The notes: generated from the sequence alone by a model not told the origin. A stretch of 41,443 nucleotides of DNA from Nitrosomonadales bacterium (GCA_005240145.1 SBAS01000041.1:1-41443), one strand, 5' to 3'. Positions 1 through 9,181 are shown, counted from the stretch's first letter. Made by a program: numbers and translations.

Positions 1-446
1 CCCCCGAAATTTGGAATTCCCGAACTGCAGGACACTCAGTATACGTAGTCGCCTGACAAATTTCAACATATGCCAGGTCGCATAGAAGTGACTCCGCTTG
101 TTTGACCAGCTTTCCCGATTGTATGGCCGCGCGAAACCAAGGCTAAAGCCTCGCCCACAGAGAACCTCGGCCTTTTTTCTTGCCCCCCCCGTGGCCCCAG
201 GTCCGTGGCCCAGGAGGATTTTCTAAACGCTCGAGGGCCGTTGCCGAGCTGGAGAAAACACAGGTCGCTCGCCCAAGGCCCCGCTCAGGGCAGGTCAACT
301 GGATGGAATCGGCTTAAAAGCGGGGTGAAGCTGGTATGCGAGGGGGGGAAGAACAGGCGACCCAGTTTTGTTTTGTGGGTAGCGTTGAGGGTTAAAAGAC
401 AATCAGTTTTATTTTAGTTTTATTATCAATAACTTAATAACATTAT
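1..446. other. Gene-free left edge
   Basis: No convincing gene is seen here. A 70-codon open frame at 205-417 has no recognisable protein features or ribosome site and looks accidental. Around 125-178 there is a weak foldable stretch: GGCCG at 125-129 can pair with CGGCC at 168-172, and a small AGGC/GCCT hairpin lies inside, followed by six T. It could be a terminator or RNA end for something to the left, but the stem is short. A run of eight or more C lies at about 183-190. From about 360 to 446 the sequence becomes clearly AT-rich, unlike the rest of the window, and this part lies directly beyond the 3' end of the tRNA-Ser gene. Confidence 0.5.
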
Positions 447-537
447 TGGCGGAGAGAGTGGGATTCGAACCCACGGTACGTGATTAGCGTACACACGCTT
501 TCCAAGCGTGCGCCTTAAGCCGCTCGGCCATCTCTCC
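447..537 (-). tRNA. tRNA-Ser (anticodon GGA)
   Basis: On the minus strand the gene starts GGAGAGA and its 3' strand is TCTCTCC, followed by G and an encoded CCA (447-449). The anticodon stem CACGC/GCGTG encloses the loop TTGGAAA, giving anticodon GGA (503-501), which reads UCC and UCU serine codons. The long variable arm (GTACG paired with CGTAC) and the T-arm GGTTCGAATCC are typical of class II serine tRNAs. A candidate -10 box TAAAAT lies at 561-556, about 18 bases upstream of the mature 5' end. Confidence 0.97.
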
Positions 538-555
538 GGAGTCGGTTGAGGGCGG

Positions 556-561
556 ATTTTA
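556..561 (-). promoter_or_regulatory. Candidate -10 box for tRNA-Ser
   Basis: Read on the minus strand this is TAAAAT, five of six matches to the sigma-70 -10 consensus. It would start a transcript about 12 bases before the tRNA. No good -35 box is seen at the usual distance, so transcription could also come from the membrane protein gene just upstream, whose stop codon is at 575-577. Confidence 0.3.
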
Positions 562-574
562 GCAGGCTGGTGCA

Positions 575-898
575 CTAAGGCGCGCAGCCCGGGACGCCGA
601 GATTCGGATAACCCAGCTGCACGCAAATATTCGCCTTTAATGCGAACAGGACAACCAGGAACACCACCACCAGAAAGAAAGCGACCAGGCCGATATGCTG
701 GTCCAGTACGATGCGAGGCGTGATCGCACGAGTGAAGCGGGTCACCGGCGAAGTCAGGAGCTTGAACAGCTTGTAGACTAGGTTTTCCTCGCGTTTGGTG
801 CCTGCGATCACCCAAAGCACGCCCTGGCCAAGGAAGGCGACGCCGGCGACCTCGGTCAGTGCCTTGAGAACCAGGACAATCAGGAGACTGGGGTCCAT
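575..898 (-). CDS. Small two-helix membrane protein, function unknown
   Basis: A 107-residue protein that I do not recognise as a named family. Residues about 4-31 form a hydrophobic N-terminal helix. Residues about 66-88 form a second strongly hydrophobic helix (GLVAFFLVVVFLVVLFAL). A charged segment (GTKREENLVYKLFKLL) lies between them, so a two-span inner-membrane protein is likely. The ATG at 898-896 faces the TPR gene's ATG at 901 with only two bases between them. No ribosome site is visible upstream of this ATG. The tRNA-Ser gene follows 37 bp downstream on the same strand. The role is unknown. Confidence 0.6.
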   Translation of the reverse strand: MDPSLLIVLVLKALTEVAGVAFLGQGVLWVIAGTKREENLVYKLFKLLTSPVTRFTRAITPRIVLDQHIGLVAFFLVVVFLVVLFALKANICVQLGYPNLGVPGCAP

Positions 899-900
899 AT

Positions 901-1485
901 ATGCTGCACTGGCAATTTTACCTGCGTGGCCGCCTGCTCGAATTGTTCGGGCTCAAGGCGCAGGCGGTCGCCGCCTACAGCGTGGCGATCCGCGCCAAGC
1001 CGGACTTTTGCAGACCCGCGAACCGGATTGCCTACCTGCTTGCATTGCAGGAGCGCTTTGCCGAAGCCGAACCCTATTTCCAGGCGGTGCTGCGCGCGGA
1101 ACCCGGCAACGCCGCGGCGCACTTTAATCTCGGCTACACGCACGACAAGCGCGGGCAATACGACGGCGCAGTCCGCGAGTTCCGTGAAGCCACTCGCCTC
1201 AATCCCAAGCTCGACCGCGCCTGGTACGGCCTGGGGCTGGCGCACGCGCACCTGGGGCAGCACGAGGAAGCGGCAAAAGCGCTGCACGAGGCAGCCACGC
1301 TGCAACCCATGAATCCTCACGCCTGGTACCAGCTGGGCATGGCTTACCACACGCTGCACCTTCAGGAAAAGGTGGACGAAGTCGTCATGCATTTACTTCG
1401 CTTCGATCCGAAGATGACGCGCAAGCTGATTCTCGATGCCGGGCGAAGCGATCTCGCTCACCTGGTGAAAGATCTCGTGGTCTGA
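901..1485 (+). CDS. TPR-repeat protein
   Basis: A 194-residue protein made almost wholly of tetratricopeptide repeats, a helical scaffold for protein-protein contacts. Five repeats of about 34 residues can be laid out at roughly 3-36, 37-70, 71-104, 105-138 and 139-172. Each has the usual small and aromatic positions and ends near a proline (for example LRAEPGN, TRLNPKL, ATLQPMN). There is no signal peptide or membrane span, so it is probably cytoplasmic. No other start codon exists in frame upstream before a stop. An AGGAG lies at 882-886, which is rather far (14 bases) from the ATG. The partner is unknown. It is divergent from the small membrane protein and convergent with the lipoprotein gene. 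Confidence 0.8.
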   Translation: MLHWQFYLRGRLLELFGLKAQAVAAYSVAIRAKPDFCRPANRIAYLLALQERFAEAEPYFQAVLRAEPGNAAAHFNLGYTHDKRGQYDGAVREFREATRLNPKLDRAWYGLGLAHAHLGQHEEAAKALHEAATLQPMNPHAWYQLGMAYHTLHLQEKVDEVVMHLLRFDPKMTRKLILDAGRSDLAHLVKDLVV

Positions 1486-1514
1486 GCGGCCCGGCGCCAG
1501 CGCCGGCAGCGCGG

Positions 1515-1823
1515 TCAGCCGAAAATGACCTGTGTAACCTTGAGCGTTCCGCCCGCGCCCTTCTGGAAGATCAGGATAGTCTCGTTGTCGACCTGATTCA
1601 GGTTGTCCGGATCGAAGGTCTTCTTCTTATAGATCCATTTCGGCGTGTTCGGATTGCTGGAGTCGACGGAATCCGGCTTGCCGACTTTGGCCTCGACCTC
1701 CTGTTCGGTCTTCTCCATCACGTAGCCTGTGAACAGGCCGCGCTGCTGCCCGCCTCCGCCGCCGGAACAACCGACCAGGGCCAGCACCATGCCGCAGACT
1801 GCGGCAACCTGGAATACTTTCAT
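1515..1823 (-). CDS. Small lipoprotein
   Basis: A 102-residue secreted lipoprotein. The N-terminus has one Lys, a hydrophobic stretch and the lipobox LVGC, so Cys19 would be lipidated after cleavage by signal peptidase II. A glycine-rich linker follows. The mature part contains EQEVEAKVGKPDSVD and a tail of beta-like segments, which loosely recalls the BamE/OmlA (SmpA) fold, but I would not assign it to that family. The ATG at 1823 was chosen because a GGGAG lies seven bases upstream. A TTG two codons earlier would sit too close to that site. It is convergent with the TPR gene; between them a perfect GC hairpin at 1491-1506 lacks a T-run. Confidence 0.75.
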   Translation of the reverse strand: MKVFQVAAVCGMVLALVGCSGGGGGQQRGLFTGYVMEKTEQEVEAKVGKPDSVDSSNPNTPKWIYKKKTFDPDNLNQVDNETILIFQKGAGGTLKVTQVIFG

Positions 1824-1855
1824 ATCCAAACTCCCTGCAGGAAAAACTGGCTCTC

Positions 1856-1882
1856 AAAAAAACAAAGCCCGCCGAAGCGGGC
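1856..1882 (-). terminator. Intrinsic terminator of the symporter operon
   Basis: Read on the minus strand, GCCCGC, a TTCG tetraloop and GCGGGC (1882-1867) are followed by TTTGTTTTTTT (1866-1856). This is a textbook Rho-independent terminator. It lies 24 bases after the symporter stop codon and 33 bases before the start of the lipoprotein gene on the same strand, so it separates the two transcription units. Confidence 0.88.
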
Positions 1883-1906
1883 CTTGTCCGTATCAGCGGC
1901 CCGAGG

Positions 1907-3982
1907 TTATCTGGCTTCGCTGACCACCGTATCGCCCTTCAGGTTCGGGTAACGCACGTGCTCGACCAGTTCCTGCACCTCCTTGGACGGCGGGGAGGTC
2001 AGGTAGCTGACGATGACGATGGTGAGCAGACCCACCGGCAGGCCGAACATTCCCGCCGACACCGGGCTCAACCCGAACCACAAGTCCATCTTCGGCACGC
2101 CCATATTGGTGAAGAACGGGTAGGTGCGCATCATGTAGTAGATGCAGATGCTCAAGCCCGCGGCCATGCCGATGATCGCGCCCCACTTGTTGGCGCGCTT
2201 CCAGAAGACGCCCAGCACCAGCGGCGGGAAGAACGCCGATGCCGCCAGCGAGAATGCCGCGCCCACCAGGAACAGGATGTCCCCGGGTTTGTGCGAAGTC
2301 ACGTAGGCCGCGATGATCGCCACCACCAGCAACAAGACCTTGGAGATCGTCACGCGCTTCGTGGTCGAAGCATGCGGGTCGATCATCTTGTAGTACAGGT
2401 CATGCGACAGCGCGTTGGCGATAGTCAGCAGCAGCCCGTCCGCGGTCGAGAGCGCCGCCGCGAGGCCGCCGGCCGCAACCAGCCCGGAAACCACGTACGG
2501 CAGGCCCGCAATCTCGGGCGTCGCCAGCACAATCAGGTCGCCGCCGATCACCACCTCGGCCCACTGCACGATGCCATCCTTGTTGATGTCGGTGATGTTC
2601 AGCAGTCCTGGGTCCACCTTCGCCCATGCCGCCGCCCAGGCGGGCAGCGATGCGAACTGGCTGCCGACAAGGTTGGTGAACATGTCGTACTTCGCCAGCA
2701 CTGCCAGGCAGGGCGCGGTGAAGTAGAGCAGGAAGATGAAGAACAGCGACCAGAACACCGAGACCCGTGCCTGCTGCACGCTGGGCGTCGTGTAGTAGCG
2801 CATCAGGATGTGCGGCAAGGCCGCCGTACCGAACATCATGCAGAACACGATGCCGATGAAGTTGAGTCGTGCAGTGTTCTGCGCCGCCTCATCCTTGCCC
2901 GGGAATGCCTGCGCGTGCGGCCGAGGCGGATTGGCACGCGCAGCGAGGCCGGTCTCACGCGTCCACCCCGCCTTCGCCGCGTTGGCGTCCTTGGGATAGG
3001 CCGCAACCGCCTTCTCCGCTGCCGCAACCTGGTCCGCCGGCGCGTTTGACGACTTCGCAGTGGCGAGAGCCTGCTCGACCTTGGCCTTGCCTTCCGCATA
3101 CGCCTTGTCCGGCGCAGCGAGTGCCGCCCTGCCGGCTGCCGCCCGGTCAGCAAAGATCTTACGGACCTCCTGCTCTTTCGGGTCCGCGGTGATCTTCTTC
3201 TCGAGCTCAGTCACTTTTTGCAGCGTATAACCATAGGCAATCTGCGGCACCGGAATTCCGGTATGTTTTACGCCGAGCCAGACGACCGGCGTCAGGTAGG
3301 CAATGATGAGAATGATGTACTGCGCCACCTGCGTCCAAGTCACCGCCTTCATGCCACCCAGCATCGAGCACACCAGAATCCCGGCGAGTCCGACGAACAC
3401 TCCAACGCCAAACTCGAGGCCCGTAAACCGGCTGGTAATCAGACCGACGCCGTAGATCTGCGCCACCACGTACACGAACGAACAGGTGATCGCCGAGACG
3501 ATGCCGATGGTGCGCACAATGTTGCCGCCGTAGCGCTCCGCCAGGAAGTCGGGAATCGTGAACTGGCCGAACTTGCGCAGGTAGGGCGCGAGGAACAGCG
3601 CCACGAGGCAGTAGCCCCCGGTCCATCCCATCACCCAGGCGAGGCCGTCATAGCCGGTCAGGAACAGCGTGCCCGCCATGCCGATGAAGGAAGCCGCGCT
3701 CATCCAGTCGGCGCCTGTCGCCATGCCATTGAAGAAAGCCGGCACGCGCCTTCCGGCGACGTAATACTCCGCGACTTCGGCGGTTCGGCTCATGATGCCG
3801 ATGCCGGCATACAGGCCGATGGTGGCGAACAGGAACCAGTAGCCGATCCACTGGCGCGACATTCCCATCTGCTCGGCAAGCGCGAGCGCCAGCACGAACG
3901 CAATGAAGCCGCCGGTATAGAAGGTGTAGTACTTCTTGAGCTGGCTCTTGAACGCCGAATGCGAGAACGCTTGGCTGCTCAT
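1907..3982 (-). CDS. Sodium/solute symporter, large subunit (VC_2705 / ActP-like)
   Basis: A 691-residue inner-membrane transporter of the sodium:solute symporter family, probably taking up acetate or another short carboxylate. Family signs include GADWMSAASFIGMAG (90-104), the long loop-helix pattern of the family, and AAALSTADGLLLTIANALSHDLYYK (508-532). It is longer than plain ActP (about 550). Residues about 252-370 are an Ala/Lys/Glu-rich hydrophilic insert, probably helical. Residues 465-476 form a canonical 12-residue EF-hand loop (Asp465, Asn467, Asp469, Gly470, Val472, Glu476). The start overlaps the stop of the DUF4212 subunit by four bases (ATGA), so the two are translationally coupled. 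Acs lies upstream on the same strand, which supports acetate. The exact substrate is inferred. Confidence 0.92.
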   Translation of the reverse strand: MSSQAFSHSAFKSQLKKYYTFYTGGFIAFVLALALAEQMGMSRQWIGYWFLFATIGLYAGIGIMSRTAEVAEYYVAGRRVPAFFNGMATGADWMSAASFIGMAGTLFLTGYDGLAWVMGWTGGYCLVALFLAPYLRKFGQFTIPDFLAERYGGNIVRTIGIVSAITCSFVYVVAQIYGVGLITSRFTGLEFGVGVFVGLAGILVCSMLGGMKAVTWTQVAQYIILIIAYLTPVVWLGVKHTGIPVPQIAYGYTLQKVTELEKKITADPKEQEVRKIFADRAAAGRAALAAPDKAYAEGKAKVEQALATAKSSNAPADQVAAAEKAVAAYPKDANAAKAGWTRETGLAARANPPRPHAQAFPGKDEAAQNTARLNFIGIVFCMMFGTAALPHILMRYYTTPSVQQARVSVFWSLFFIFLLYFTAPCLAVLAKYDMFTNLVGSQFASLPAWAAAWAKVDPGLLNITDINKDGIVQWAEVVIGGDLIVLATPEIAGLPYVVSGLVAAGGLAAALSTADGLLLTIANALSHDLYYKMIDPHASTTKRVTISKVLLLVVAIIAAYVTSHKPGDILFLVGAAFSLAASAFFPPLVLGVFWKRANKWGAIIGMAAGLSICIYYMMRTYPFFTNMGVPKMDLWFGLSPVSAGMFGLPVGLLTIVIVSYLTSPPSKEVQELVEHVRYPNLKGDTVVSEAR

Positions 3983-4245
3983 TCGAGATCTCCCTCATCC
4001 ACGCCATATTCCAGGTCGAGCTTGCGCATCAGCATAGCGTAGACGCCGATGATGACCACATAGATGGCGAGCGAGCCCTGCGCCGAAAACCAGAAGCCGA
4101 GCGGCCAGCCGAAGAACGTGATCGTGTTCAGTTCCCGCGCGTACCAGGCTTCGACGAACGTGACCACGAACCAAGCGAACAGCAGGATTGCGGTGTAGAC
4201 GAGATTCTTGCGCCAGTATTCGTGGTGCTTTGCGGTGAGTTCCAT
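3979..4245 (-). CDS. DUF4212 small subunit of the sodium/solute symporter
   Basis: An 88-residue membrane protein of the DUF4212 family, which is found paired with VC_2705-type symporters. Two hydrophobic helices are visible, at about 15-33 (LVYTAILLFAWFVVTFVEAWY) and 45-70 (PLGFWFSAQGSLAIYVVIIGVYAML). They are joined by a short polar loop, and the C-terminus is acidic (DLEYGVDEGDLE). The ATG at 4245 has a strong AGGAGGAAGCG ribosome site. Its stop overlaps the large subunit start (ATGA at 3982-3979), as expected for subunits made in fixed ratio. The small subunit's exact role is not known. Confidence 0.93.
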   Translation of the reverse strand: MELTAKHHEYWRKNLVYTAILLFAWFVVTFVEAWYARELNTITFFGWPLGFWFSAQGSLAIYVVIIGVYAMLMRKLDLEYGVDEGDLE

Positions 4246-4290
4246 CGCTTCCTCCTTGGAAGATTGCGCGCGTATTTTTACCAGAAAATC

Positions 4291-4319
4291 TTATTACGCG
4301 CTTACAGCTGTTGATTCAA
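4291..4319 (-). promoter_or_regulatory. Weak candidate promoter for the symporter pair
   Basis: On the minus strand TTGAAT (4319-4314) and TAATAA (4296-4291) are 17 bases apart, upstream of the DUF4212 gene. Both boxes are imperfect (four and three matches). A second promoter here would let the symporter be expressed apart from acs. The site overlaps the end of the 26-codon ORF. A TTGCGCGC at 4264-4271 resembles the palindromes upstream of acs. Confidence 0.25.
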
Positions 4320-4382
4320 GGTAAGGCTGCCACGTTTCTGCTGCGGCGCAGCATCCCCGGTGGCCACCTCAAACTCCTCCAT
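4302..4382 (-). CDS. Possible 26-residue small protein
   Basis: A 26-codon ORF begins with ATG at 4382-4380, four bases after a full AGGAGG (4392-4387), and ends in TAA at 4304-4302. The product starts MEEFEVATG and ends LTLNQQL. It is polar, with no membrane helix. It lies 20 bp after the zinc-ribbon gene and 56 bp before DUF4212 on the same strand, filling what would otherwise be an empty gap. The strong ribosome site is the main evidence. I know of no homologue. It could instead be a leader peptide or chance. Confidence 0.35.
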   Translation of the reverse strand: MEEFEVATGDAAPQQKRGSLTLNQQL

Positions 4383-4402
4383 CTCGCCTCCTCTCGACTG
4401 TG

Positions 4403-4882
4403 TCAGCCGCTGTGCGGGAACCCTGCACTGTCGTTGATGCCGACTATGGCCTGCGCGACATGGGCGTGCAGGTCCTTTGTCGAGCGCAGCTGCTCCTTGC
4501 CGCAACTGCTGCACTTGTAGAGCGGCATGTCGAGCTCGAGCTTGAACGGCGAAGTTTCCTCGTATTTCAGCTCATAGGAGTACTCCTGTCGGCGCTCCGG
4601 CTTGGGAGCAAGGTCCTTGCCGCAGGCGCCACACAGGTGCTTCTTGAAGATCATGCCTTGCTCCTTGCCGGCCGCGATCTGCGCTTCACGCGCGCGGATC
4701 TCCCGGATCAGCCAGATCATGAAGTCGCCGTGCACCGGCGCCTTGTGGCCCTTGGCGCACTCGAATATCGGCATCGCCTGCAGCGTCAGCTTGAGCGGCC
4801 CATCCTCCCCCGAGACCGACGCCAGCGTCTTCAGCTCGCAGGCATTCGAGCATCGCGCGCAACGCGGTATTTTCAAGGCCAT
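4403..4882 (-). CDS. Duplicated zinc-ribbon protein, function unknown
   Basis: A 159-residue protein with two similar halves, each able to hold one zinc. In the first half the ligands would be Cys8, Cys11, Cys42 and His46. In the second they would be Cys84, Cys87, Cys124 and Cys127. Around the second ligand pair the halves are plainly alike: GPLKLTLQAMPIFECAKGH (28-46) against SPFKLELDMPLYKCSSCGK (111-129), so the gene arose by internal duplication. The start is the ATG at 4882, which has AGGAGG five bases upstream; the GTG two codons earlier would touch that site. It lies 12 bp after the acs stop, so it is cotranscribed. The role is unknown; a metal or nucleic-acid binding accessory is possible. 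Confidence 0.8.
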   Translation of the reverse strand: MALKIPRCARCSNACELKTLASVSGEDGPLKLTLQAMPIFECAKGHKAPVHGDFMIWLIREIRAREAQIAAGKEQGMIFKKHLCGACGKDLAPKPERRQEYSYELKYEETSPFKLELDMPLYKCSSCGKEQLRSTKDLHAHVAQAIVGINDSAGFPHSG

Positions 4883-4894
4883 GGCCACCTCCTG

Positions 4895-6865
<1,971 letters not shown>

Positions 6866-6888
6866 AACCCCCCCTCCTCTGGCACGCT

Positions 6889-6948
6889 TTGCGCGCAATT
6901 CTTGGCGCGCTTGCTTACACCATACTTACCGGAACAGTTGCGCGCAAC
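6889..6948. promoter_or_regulatory. Paired TTGCGCGCAA palindromes between acs and yqhA
   Basis: The perfect 10-base palindrome TTGCGCGCAA occurs at 6889-6898 and again at 6938-6947, where it extends to GTTGCGCGCAAC (6937-6948). The centres are 49 bp apart. Both lie in the 136-bp region between the divergent acs and yqhA starts. On the minus strand the distal copy places TTGCGC 17 bases before TATGGT, a possible weak acs promoter. On the plus strand it overlaps the -35 position of a possible TAGATT -10 box (6959-6964). Identical paired sites suggest a dimeric regulator, but the sequence does not identify which. Confidence 0.4.
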
Positions 6949-7001
6949 ATCCCTGTGCTAGATTCGCGCTCACCTCAAGGACTTCCCGCGAATTTCCCTA
7001 A

Positions 7002-7644
7002 ATGGCACAACCCCAGACCCCCCCGGCCTTCTCCGAAGCGCATGCGCTTCGCCCCGTTCCCGCGCTGATTTTCGCCAGCCGCTGGCTGCAGCTGCCCCTT
7101 TACCTCGGCCTCATCGTCGCCCAGGGGGTCTACGTCTGGCTGTTCTGGCAGGAGCTCTATTAACCTCCTGTTGGCGGCCTTCGGCAACGCCAACGCCCTT
7201 GGCCACGTCATGGACGCGGTCTCCGTCGCAGGCGTGGAGCGGCCGGCCAAGCTCAACGAGACCGTGATCATGCTGGTGGTGCTGGGGCTGATCGACGTCG
7301 TCATGATCTCCAACCTGCTGATCATGGTGATCGTGGGCGGCTACGAGACTTTCGTCTCGCGCATGAACCTGGAGCGGCACCCGGATCAGCCCGAGTGGCT
7401 GTCGCACGTCAATGCCTCCGTGCTGAAGGTCAAGCTCGCCACGGCGATCATCGGCATCTCCTCCATTCATCTGCTGAAGACCTTCATCAACGCCTCGGCC
7501 TACGACGAGAAAACGCTGATCGCGCAGACGGCGATCCACATCACGTTCCTCTTTTCCGCCGTCGCGATAGCCTACACCGACCGCCTGATGCAGCCGAGCG
7601 AGAATGCCGCGCGCTCGCGCGACGGCCGCGTGCTCAACGACTGA
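7002..7644 (+). pseudogene. YqhA/TIGR00645 family membrane protein, frameshifted
   Basis: Two frames together encode one YqhA-type inner-membrane protein. The first (7002-7163) gives 53 residues with [17 protein letters not shown], matching the family N-terminus, and stops at TAA 7161-7163 just after WQELY. The second resumes one base off, from about 7162, as NLLLAAFGN, and runs through the family core ([59 protein letters not shown]) to TGA at 7642-7644. Removing one T near 7160-7161 restores a full protein of about 213 residues. This may be a sequencing error or a real recent mutation, since the rest is intact. The function of the family is not known. The fumarase start lies 13 bp downstream, within coupling distance. 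Confidence 0.8.
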
Positions 7645-7657
7645 CGGAGGCACCGGC

Positions 7658-9181
7658 GTGACCACCATTCGGCGCGAAGACCTGGTACAGAGCGTCGCCG
7701 ACGCGCTGCAGTTCATCTCCTACTACCACCCGCTGGACTACATCCAGGCGCTGGGCCGCGCGTATGAGCGCGAGCAATCCGCCGCGGCGAAGGATGCGAT
7801 CGGCCAGATCCTCACCAACTCGCGCCTGTGCGCCGAGGGTCGTCGCCCCATTTGTCAAGACACGGGCATCGTCAACGTGTTCCTGAAAATCGGCATGGCG
7901 GTGAGGTTTGATTTTTCTTCTCCCCTGGAAGACGTCGTCAATGAAGGCGTGCGCCAGGCCTACCTCGACCCTGACAACAAACTGCGGGCCTCGGTGCTGG
8001 ATGAGGCGGATTTCGGCAGGAAGAACACCCGGGACAACACCCCGGCCGTGATCAACGTGCAGATGGTTGCGGGCGACAGGCTATCGGTCCATGTCGCGGC
8101 GAAGGGCGGCGGCTCGGAAGCGAAATCCAAGTTCGTCATGCTCAATCCCTCGGATTCCATCGCCGACTGGGTCGTGAAGACAGTCCCCAGCATGGGCGCG
8201 GGCTGGTGCCCGCCCGGCATGCTCGGCATCGGCGTAGGCGGCACCGCGGAAAAAGCCATGCTCATGGCCAAGGAAGTGCTGATGGAGCCGATCGACATGG
8301 CCGAGCTCAAAGCACGCGGTCCGAGAAGCAAGCTGGAAGAACTGCGCATCGAGCTCTACGATCGCGTCAATGCGCTGGGCATCGGCGCGCAGGGCCTGGG
8401 CGGCCTGTCCACCGTGCTCGACGTCAAGATCCGCACCTATCCCGCGCACGCCGCCAATCGCCCGGTGGCGATGATCCCCAACTGCGCCGCGACGCGCCAC
8501 GCGCATTTTGTGCTGGACGGCTCGGGACCCGCGGAGTTCGAAGCGCCTTCGCTCAGCGACTGGCCCAAGGTCACCTGGACCCCGGACGCAAGTTCAACGC
8601 GGGTTGATTTGAATTCCCTGACCAAAGAAACCATTGCAAAGTGGCAGCCGGGACAGCGCCTGTTGCTGTCCGGAAAAATGCTGACCGGACGTGATGCGGC
8701 GCATAAAAGAATTCAAGACCTTTTGGACAAAAAACAACCCTTGCCCGTCGACTTCACCAATCGCGTTATCTACTACGTCGGCCCCGTCGATCCGGTGCGC
8801 AACGAGGTCGTCGGGCCCGCCGGCCCCACCACCGCGACGCGCATGGACAAGTTCACCGAGATGATGCTGGCGCAGACCGGCTTGATCGCGATGATCGGCA
8901 AGGCCGAGCGCGGCCCGATGGCGCTGGAGGCGATCAAGCAACACAAGGCCGCTTACCTGATGGCGGTGGGCGGAGCAGCCTTCCTCGTCGCCAAGGCGAT
9001 CCGGAAATCGCGCGTGCTCGCCTTCGAGGACCTCGGCATGGAGGCGATCCACGAATTCGAGGTCCAGGAGATGCCGGTCACGGTCGCGGTGGACGCGTAC
9101 GGGACTTCCGTGCACAACACCGGCCCGGCCGAGTGGTCGAAGAAGATCGTCGAGCTGAAAATTCCGGTCACGGCAGCATAA
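7658..9181 (+). CDS. fumA: Class I (iron-sulfur) fumarate hydratase or mesaconase
   Basis: A 507-residue class I hydro-lyase that interconverts fumarate and L-malate using a [4Fe-4S] cluster. The three expected cluster cysteines are present: Cys66 (ICQDTGIVNV), Cys184 (GWCPPGMLGIGVGG) and Cys276 (PNCAATRHAHFVLDGSGPAEF). GTG at 7658 is the start, with ACGGAGG (7644-7650) seven bases upstream; the open frame before it lacks such a site. Class I fumarases can also hydrate mesaconate to (S)-citramalate, as reported for Burkholderia xenovorans. The three overlapping genes downstream (importer, lyase, CoA-transferase) make that second reaction plausible here, but sequence alone cannot choose. No class II FumC is in the window. 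Confidence 0.92.
   Translation: MTTIRREDLVQSVADALQFISYYHPLDYIQALGRAYEREQSAAAKDAIGQILTNSRLCAEGRRPICQDTGIVNVFLKIGMAVRFDFSSPLEDVVNEGVRQAYLDPDNKLRASVLDEADFGRKNTRDNTPAVINVQMVAGDRLSVHVAAKGGGSEAKSKFVMLNPSDSIADWVVKTVPSMGAGWCPPGMLGIGVGGTAEKAMLMAKEVLMEPIDMAELKARGPRSKLEELRIELYDRVNALGIGAQGLGGLSTVLDVKIRTYPAHAANRPVAMIPNCAATRHAHFVLDGSGPAEFEAPSLSDWPKVTWTPDASSTRVDLNSLTKETIAKWQPGQRLLLSGKMLTGRDAAHKRIQDLLDKKQPLPVDFTNRVIYYVGPVDPVRNEVVGPAGPTTATRMDKFTEMMLAQTGLIAMIGKAERGPMALEAIKQHKAAYLMAVGGAAFLVAKAIRKSRVLAFEDLGMEAIHEFEVQEMPVTVAVDAYGTSVHNTGPAEWSKKIVELKIPVTAA

Noticed and set aside
205-417. 70-codon open frame near the left edge
   Set aside because: No ribosome site, no known motif and odd composition; not supported as a gene.
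1491-1506. Perfect hairpin CCGGCGC/GCGCCGG between the TPR and lipoprotein genes
   Set aside because: The stem is strong but neither side has a T-run, so I do not call it an intrinsic terminator; it may only be a GC-rich repeat.
7155-7165. Programmed frameshifting in the yqhA-type gene
   Set aside because: No slippery heptamer, downstream pseudoknot or internal ribosome site is seen, so an ordinary indel or sequencing error is simpler.
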